Positions 7,391 to 11,530 of a stretch of DNA of 11,530 nucleotides are shown here, piece by piece. Source of the stretch: Bondarzewia mesenterica (lineage: Eukaryota > Basidiomycota > Agaricomycetes > Russulales > Bondarzewiaceae); NCBI GenBank assembly GCA_004802705.1, contig SGPL01000300.1:2659-14188 (forward strand), in the 5' to 3' direction. Both the position numbers and the translations under genes were made by a program. The notes under the pieces were generated by a model, which was not told the origin of the DNA, made no database searches, and was given only the letters and a program-made list of their open reading frames with translations. The number at the start of each line of letters is the position of its first letter. Positions within the stretch are counted from its first letter, which is position 1.

Positions 7391-7639
7391 AATAAACAAA
7401 AAAAATAAAGAAAATAAATAATTTAGAATTATAATTTTATAGGTTTTGAAACATTTTAGTGCGGAGCCTTTATAAACAGAATATTTTTTGCTTCTAATTT
7501 TGTTTGTTTGCTTCTAGCTCCTTCTAATTTTTTTTTTTCGGTAAAAAAAATAAAAGGCGGAGCCAGCCAAGGGCGAGGCGTTTTTTTTGTTTAAAAACAA
7601 AAAAAATAAAATAAACAAAAAAAATAAAAGAAACATGAA
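7391..7639. other. repeat-rich spacer
   Basis: No gene is visible. It holds two runs of AAAAATAAAATAAACAAAA (near 7383 and 7604), the exact 26-bp inverted block at 7442-7467 that matches 5780-5805, TTTGCTTCTAGCTCCTTCT motifs also seen in the repeat arms, and GGCGGAGCC motifs. Confidence 0.5.
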
Positions 7640-7710
7640 TTGAATGAACAGAATCGAACTGTTTTCTACTATTTAGATGAACAGCAATTAATCCATATTA
7701 ACTACATTCA
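7640..7710 (-). tRNA. aberrant tRNA, isotype unclear (Arg-UCU or Met-CAU?)
   Basis: On the minus strand a cloverleaf is recognisable. The acceptor starts TGAATG and pairs with CATTCA, the D stem is TTAA/TTAA, and the T arm is AACAG-TTCGATT-CTGTT. The acceptor has only six clean pairs. The anticodon arm can be drawn with a 6-nt loop (CATCTA) or an 8-nt loop (TCATCTAA), but not with a normal 7-nt loop. Arg (TCT followed by AA) and Met (CAT after TT) are both possible. Either a base was lost in sequencing or this is a degraded tRNA copy. Confidence 0.6.
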
Positions 7711-7823
7711 CTTTTAAATAAAAATGAATTAAATATAGCAAGCTCCTTCGGACAAAGGCGATAAAAATAGAAATTAAGAAAAGTAGTTTAATAATTTAAA
7801 TATTAATGGGAAATAAATTAATC

Positions 7824-7985
7824 ATGAATAGAACAAACCTAATAAAAATTTAGTTGAAAGATTTATTACATTAGATTTAGAAACTCGCCATTAACATTAA
7901 ATAGGATAATTAAACCTTTCTGTATCAGTTTATATGATGGAATGAAAAGTTTATCTTTTTATTTAACTGATTTTATATCTTCCTC
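7824..7985 (+). pseudogene. dpo: plasmid-type DNA polymerase B fragment (exonuclease domain)
   Basis: About 50 codons resemble the start of the 3'-5' exonuclease domain of protein-primed family B DNA polymerases of linear mitochondrial plasmids. Motif Exo I is seen as FITLDLETR, followed after a short gap by PFCISLYDG and LSFYLTDF, a typical spacing. The frame shifts in the A run at about 7843-7849 and again just after the Exo I Arg codon (about 7888-7892). After about 7985 the sequence becomes hairpin repeats, and no Exo II, Exo III or polymerase motifs follow. It is therefore a small remnant. It points away from the right repeat arm. Confidence 0.7.
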
Positions 7986-8078
7986 TGGCGTAGCCACTAC
8001 TAATTTTGGGCTCTGCCTTTGTTTCGCGTACGCTTTATAAAATTAGGAAGCGAGAAAATTTTAACGCTACTGCTTCTT

Positions 8079-8130
8079 CTTTTCTTCGAAGCGCGAAGGC
8101 GTAGCCTTCTCGCGCTTCTTCGAAGAAAAG
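8079..8130. repeat. long nested hairpin (double CTTCGAAG palindrome)
   Basis: A 13-bp perfect outer stem joins 8079-8091 (CTTTTCTTCGAAG) to 8118-8130. An inner stem, CGCGAAGG with CCTTCTCGCG, encloses a CGTAG loop. Each outer arm itself holds the palindrome CTTCGAAG, resembling double-hairpin elements known from some fungal mitochondrial genomes. Confidence 0.8.
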
Positions 8131-8235
8131 ACTTCTGTTCTGGCTTCGCAAGACTTCGAAGAAGCAGGAAGCAGAAATACTTTTCTACGGATCAAAGCAA
8201 GGAGTATTCTTGCGCTCCGCGCTTATTAATTTTAT

Positions 8236-8275
8236 CGCTTTTATTTTTGTTGCTAAAGCAACAAAAAAATTAGCG
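8236..8275. repeat. T-run/A-run hairpin element
   Basis: TTTTTGTTGC pairs with GCAACAAAAA around a TAAA loop, flanked by CGCT...TAGCG. It lies exactly where the LAGLIDADG remnant loses its similarity. Confidence 0.7.
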
Positions 8276-8283
8276 GCAGAAAG

Positions 8284-8497
8284 GGTTATCGTCCAAATAT
8301 AACGCAATCCCAAATTTAAAGTGTACTTAATTTTTAGTTTCTCTACTTTAAAACTAAATGAACCTTCACTATCTACAAAACCAGTGAACCAGTTAAAAAA
8401 AATTATCTTTACTCTTTTTCACAAGCTATTTTTGTCCCTTAGCATGTATTTGTCTAGGTTAGTTATAGTCTCTGTTTTATTGTTAGAAATTGGCTTT
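8284..8497 (-). pseudogene. orphan LAGLIDADG homing endonuclease remnant
   Basis: On the minus strand the first LAGLIDADG helix is clear as NWFTGFVDSEGSFSFKVEK, at about 8394-8338. It has the acidic residue (D of VDSEG) expected at the active site of the single/double LAGLIDADG_1 type, followed by about 20 further residues. Upstream residues (about 8497-8411) are in a different frame, with a shift in the A run at 8395-8401. Downstream it is cut by the hairpin at 8236-8275, so the second motif is lost. It sits 3' of nad4 with no intron around it, suggesting debris of a lost intron. Confidence 0.65.
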
Positions 8498-8610
8498 GTA
8501 TTAGAAAAAAGCGGCGAAGCCGGCTTGAAATAATGGTAGATAAATTTAAAATAGATTCAAGATGTAGATTCCACTCAGGAAAGGGGGTATAATATTTTAT
8601 ATATAATATA

Positions 8611-9436
8611 TTATATATTATATAATAAAGTTGAAATTGACATATGTAAAGATTCTAATATTACATTAGGGAATATACCTAATAATACAGTAGGTATTAG
8701 TAAGCTAATTAAAAGTATAAATTCTCTTCTTGAAATATCTTTTAATGGTTTTAAGTGAGGTGATAATAAACCATAAGATAATCTATTATATAACCAAATA
8801 GAGTAAATAGCTGAAAATACAATACCTGTAGCACCTAAAGCAGATACAATAGGACTTCTTTCTCATATACCAATTAAAGATAATTGTTCACCTAGGAAAT
8901 TCAGAGTTAAAGGGATTCCTGTGTTAGCTAAAGTAAAAATAAAGAATAATATTGTGAATACAGGCATATATGTTGCTAAACCTCTAATATAGTGGATAAC
9001 TCGAGTACCACATCTTTCATAAATTACTCCACCTACACATATAAATAATGCAGGACTAACAAATCCATGAGCTATAGAGAATAAAATAGCTCCTTCGATA
9101 CCCTGAATAGTATTAGAGAATAAACCTAATACTACTACAGCCATATGACAAATACTTGAATAAGCAATTAATGCTTTAGTATCTTGTTGAATAATAGTTG
9201 CCAGAGAAGCATAAATTAAAGTCATAATAGCAATAGTTTGTATAAAAGGAGAGAAGTAGTTAGTAGCATCAGGTAAAAAATTTATTAATACTCTAAGATA
9301 ACCGTAGGTTGCAAATTTTAAATTGATAGCAGCTAGTAAAATACTTGCAGCCAAAGGAGCGTCGCTGTGTGCTCTAGGTAACCAAATAGACACAGGTCAT
9401 AAAGGTGTTTTAACTGCTAACGCTAGAAAAAATGCT
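8611..9436 (-). CDS. nad4: NADH dehydrogenase subunit 4, 3' exon
   Basis: This exon encodes the C-terminal 274 residues of ND4, a proton-pumping antiporter-like subunit in the membrane arm of complex I. The conserved helix start AFFLALAVKTPLWPVSIWLP holds the key Lys of AVKTP. It is followed by RAHSDAPLAASILLA, ATYGYLRVL and SICHMAVVVLG. UGA must be read as Trp at 9399-9397 (LWPV), at 8865-8863 and at no premature stop elsewhere. The frame closes at TAA 8613-8611 after LHMSISTLLYNI. The exon begins with the third base of a split Leu codon at 9436, completed by TT from the upstream exon. No frame breaks are seen. Confidence 0.93.
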
Positions 9437-10586
9437 CGGGGTTAGGCCTTTAACCGTTTCAGGTTCAGCTAGCTTATTTTCTCAGTATAAATACAAATAT
9501 AAATGGTATTCATACCTTATTTAGGGGTTAACCTAAAATCCGTCACCGGAGAACCGGACCATTTCTTATAATATCATATAACAATTTTATTGTTACTTAG
9601 ACGATCATGTGGCGTTTGGCCTCTACGCTTTTACAATTATAGTTTCCCGTAATTGACTTAGTTCGACGATATTCTTAAAGTAATTACTTATTCTCACTTT
9701 AAGAGGTCTCTCGAGTTTGCCACTCAGAAGTAATTCCCTGTAATAAAGTCATTGATCCTTTAATTAAACTAAATAGAAAAGTACTGCTTTAGGAAAAAAT
9801 AAATTGCGATTTTATTCGAAACCTCCCAGTTTATATTTCATACTAGGACACATATAAGGTAATATTAATGGTTTAAGTCTTTTCATGGATTTAGCAGAAA
9901 TATAAATAGTGGGTTGATTTCTTTGCATATGAATATTACATTTTAAATTAAATTTGTGTATTAATATGCTTATAATAAAAACACACTCTTGAATAGAGAA
10001 AGATTGCGTTTGGAGAGTAAGGCCTTTACAACTTTTGGTTCCGTCACCCATAATCCAATGAGCTAATGCTTCATAGGTTAACATATTATATAAATCTAAA
10101 GGCACTCTTTTTTTTCCATCAACATAAAAAATATTGTATCATTCGGTAAAACAAGGATATACTCTAGTAGCGAATACTACACCGTATTTTTTTTTACCAT
10201 TAAGATTTGAAGTAGTAACTATAGGAAGAGATCTACAATAATGAGATAACTTAGTATAAACAAACCAAAGATATCCAAAATTTTTTATGCTTTGTTTAAG
10301 AGCTAATAGAGTTTTAGAGGACTTATTTTTATATAACCAGCCATCGGATAACAGAATACCTAAGATGATAGAATTTAAATGCGCAGGAATTTGATAAACA
10401 GCTCTAAGTTTAGAACTAAAACCGGGATATTTAAGGGTAGAGCTTAGATTAGAACCATAAATCACTAAATCAGTACATTCAGTTTTACCTTTAACATGAG
10501 AAGCACTAAACTTTTTATTTATTAAAGTGTTATTACTAGATAGAATTAAGCTGTAGGTCATATCAACCTTGCTGAAGGGAAGTGAC
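9437..10586 (-). mobile_element. group I intron in nad4 (1150 nt)
   Basis: The boundaries follow from ND4 continuity. The upstream exon ends ...ILWL with its last base T (10587), and the downstream exon restarts at AFFLALAVKTP. The intron starts GTCACTTCCC and its last base is G (9437), matching the U|...G| rule for group I introns. About 375 nt of noncoding, structured-looking sequence (9437-9811, with GC-rich stems such as CCGGTTCTCCGG near 9548-9559) follows the ORF and probably holds much of the catalytic core. I did not assign the subgroup or the individual P helices. Confidence 0.85.
9812..10586 (-). CDS. LAGLIDADG homing endonuclease in the nad4 intron
   Basis: The frame is continuous with the upstream nad4 exon and runs to TAA 9814-9812. 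It needs UGA as Trp at 10138-10136, which joins what would otherwise be two halves. The two LAGLIDADG helices are GILLSDGWL (about 10362-10336) and HWIMGDGTK (about 10064-10038), each with the metal-binding acidic residue. The segment KRVPLDLYNMLTYEALA between them is typical of the LAGLIDADG_2 family of two-motif intron endonucleases. The protein would cut an intronless nad4 allele to spread the intron, or act as a maturase. The mature N-terminus is uncertain. An internal ATG at about 10560 could start a free-standing form. Confidence 0.88.
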
Positions 10587-10833
10587 AACCATAATATTTT
10601 TTGACTTTCTAAACTTATTTCTGATAAAGAAATTAATTGAAAATCAGTTGAACCTACATAACTAGATATTTGAAGTATAGCTAATAACATAAATAAAGAT
10701 CCTGCTAATGTATATAAAAAAAAATAATAAAGCTAGATCTTATTCTAGCTTCTCCAGAACCGTATAATAAAATAATTATAAATAATATAGGTAATATACT
10801 TCAAAGAAAATATAAAATAATAATAGAATGTTG
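10587..10833 (-). CDS. nad4: NADH dehydrogenase subunit 4, internal exon (two frame breaks)
   Basis: In coding order the exon reads NILLLFYIFFE, SILPILFIII, LLYGSGEARIRSS, YTLAGSLFMLLAIL and ISLSEISLESQKILWL, which is the normal ND4 order. The Glu of FFE is the conserved proton-path glutamate. The frame shifts twice. One A seems missing after FFE (about 10799-10803), and one T seems missing in the nine-T run (10716-10724 on the + strand). The exon probably starts near 10833, because upstream frames no longer resemble ND4 and the preceding base is G, as at a group I 3' splice site. About 100 or more N-terminal residues are absent and should lie beyond 11530, or have been lost. The frame breaks may be sequencing errors, as nad4 is essential. 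Confidence 0.82.
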
Positions 10834-11159
10834 CATATCTAAATATTTCGAAGATAGAAGGATTTAAACTTAAAAAATTGATTATTTCTGAATTAGCTAG
10901 TCTAAGGAATTTTATTTTGTTTACCTCGCTCTTCGAAGGTAAGAGCGGAGCGAGAAAATTAAAATATTTGTAGTATAAATAATTTAACATTTTTTTTATT
11001 AAGAGTTAATTATTTTGTTGCTGGTAAAATTAGTACTATAATTTGTATCGCGTACCGCCCCTCCGAAGGAGCTTTAGCGGAAAAGGCGAGGCGATAGCGT
11101 AGCGTTTGTTTGGCTCCGCCCTCGCGTTTATGGCTCCGCCTTTGTTTGGTTTAAACAAA
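10834..11159. other. unassigned sequence upstream of the nad4 internal exon
   Basis: This is probably the 3' part of another nad4 intron, or spacer. A minus-strand frame with ATG at 10990 crosses it but overlaps the nad4 exon out of frame and resembles nothing I know. A hairpin CGCTCTT...AAGAGCG lies near 10927-10948, and GGCGAGGCG, GGCTCCGCC and CGCGTAC motifs follow to 11150. Confidence 0.4.
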
Positions 11160-11213
11160 ACTCCTTGCTCCTATTTTTTTTTGCATTAGCAANAAAAATT
11201 AAGAAATTTAGGC
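11160..11213. repeat. about 55-bp dispersed direct repeat, copy 2
   Basis: Second copy of the block at 4638-4692, with the same ACTCCTTGCTCCTATTTTTT start and GCATTAGC hairpin. It contains an ambiguous base at 11193. Confidence 0.65.
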
Positions 11214-11530
11214 AGCGGTAGCGAGCGTAGCGAGGCGAAGCAATTTTTGCCGCACCCGCAACCGAACCCGCAAACCGCAATTGCGGAGCGGAGCGGCAAA
11301 AAATACAAACAAACTTATCGCTCCTAGCGAAGCAATTCGGTTGCTTCGCTAATTTTTTTTTTGATGGCTATAGCCATCAAAAAAAATAAGAAGCAAAGAA
11401 AAGCAAATTCTAAGCTCCGCAAGGAGGGTTTATCTAGCGGAGCCTACGCGCATAGCGAATAAAAAAAAGCAATAGGAGTGCTTCTCCTATACGAAGCAAG
11501 AATCAANNTNCNNNAANAAATAAGTNNNNT
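11214..11530. other. repeat-rich end of the window with ambiguous bases
   Basis: No gene is visible. GC-rich units such as GCGAGCGTAGCGAGGCGAAG, GCGGAGCGGAGC and TTGCTTCGCTAA dominate. Several ambiguous bases lie between 11507 and 11529, so the end is of poor quality. Confidence 0.5.
11351..11388. repeat. T-run/A-run hairpin with 16-bp perfect palindrome core
   Basis: The core at 11363-11378, GATGGCTATAGCCATC, is perfectly self-complementary. It is flanked by ten T on the left and eight A on the right, and ends in AATAAG like its relatives near 5450 and 8236. Confidence 0.8.

Larger units (their letters stand above)
7986..8283. other. hairpin-rich insertion zone
   Basis: No gene is supported. 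The zone lies between the DNA polymerase and LAGLIDADG remnants and consists of CGCGTACGC, GGAAGC, CTTCGAAG and T-run/A-run elements, including the hairpins at 8079-8130 and 8236-8275. Its open frame on the + strand is translated repeat. Confidence 0.6.

Noticed and set aside
8019..8273. Plus-strand frame of 84 codons rich in Arg and Leu
   Set aside because: It translates the long hairpin and neighbouring repeats, which explains its odd composition.
8321..8533. Plus-strand frame of 70 codons
   Set aside because: It is the complement of the LAGLIDADG remnant, whose motif on the minus strand is clear.
8595..8626. Terminator hairpin at the 3' end of nad4
   Set aside because: The ATATAATATATTATATATTATAT stretch is palindromic, but such AT runs are common here and it overlaps the last nad4 codons, so no function can be supported.
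10745..10990. Minus-strand 81-codon ORF as a separate gene
   Set aside because: Half of it overlaps the nad4 exon in the wrong frame, and the rest resembles no known protein and includes a hairpin.

Overview
The window looks like part of a fungal mitochondrial genome, most likely from a basidiomycete. It is very AT-rich, UGA must be read as tryptophan in nad4 and in its intron ORF, and it carries nad4, a free-standing rps3, mitochondrial tRNAs, a group I intron with a LAGLIDADG ORF, and remnants of linear mitochondrial plasmid polymerase genes. A free-standing rps3, rather than one inside an rnl intron, favours a basidiomycete over a Pezizomycotina ascomycete. The species cannot be named from the sequence.

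Layout. (1) 1-730: tRNA-Thr(UGU), a T-rich hairpin element, and an unusually GC-rich island (about 300-700) that folds on paper into a branched RNA-like domain on the + strand and also holds a broken unidentified reading frame on the - strand. (2) 733-2597: an unidentified membrane protein gene, then a fragment of a T7-type (plasmid) RNA polymerase, both ending in hairpin repeats. (3) 2600-7390: two arms of a diverged inverted repeat of about 320-350 bp enclose a cassette of about 4.1 kb. Inside it, rps3 (+ strand) and a second membrane-protein gene (- strand) point at each other, each starting about 20 nt from the inner edge of its arm. Between them lie repeat-rich spacers, a 7-bp minisatellite and several short repeat families. 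(4) 7391-8600: a tRNA-like gene, a small DNA polymerase B fragment, hairpins and an orphan LAGLIDADG remnant. (5) 8611-10833, - strand: two nad4 exons separated by a 1150-nt group I intron whose LAGLIDADG frame is continuous with the upstream exon. The 5' part of nad4 is not visible and probably lies beyond the window. (6) 10834-11530: repeat-rich sequence ending in ambiguous bases.

Roles. nad4 encodes a proton-pumping subunit of complex I and rps3 a small-ribosomal-subunit protein. The polymerase pieces and probably the membrane proteins are mobile or accessory DNA that has entered the mitochondrial genome. Two themes cut across the window. Nearly every gene has +/-1 breaks, mostly in A or T runs, which suggests homopolymer sequencing error at least in the essential genes. 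Palindromic hairpin elements have spread through the spacers and into the ends of damaged genes.
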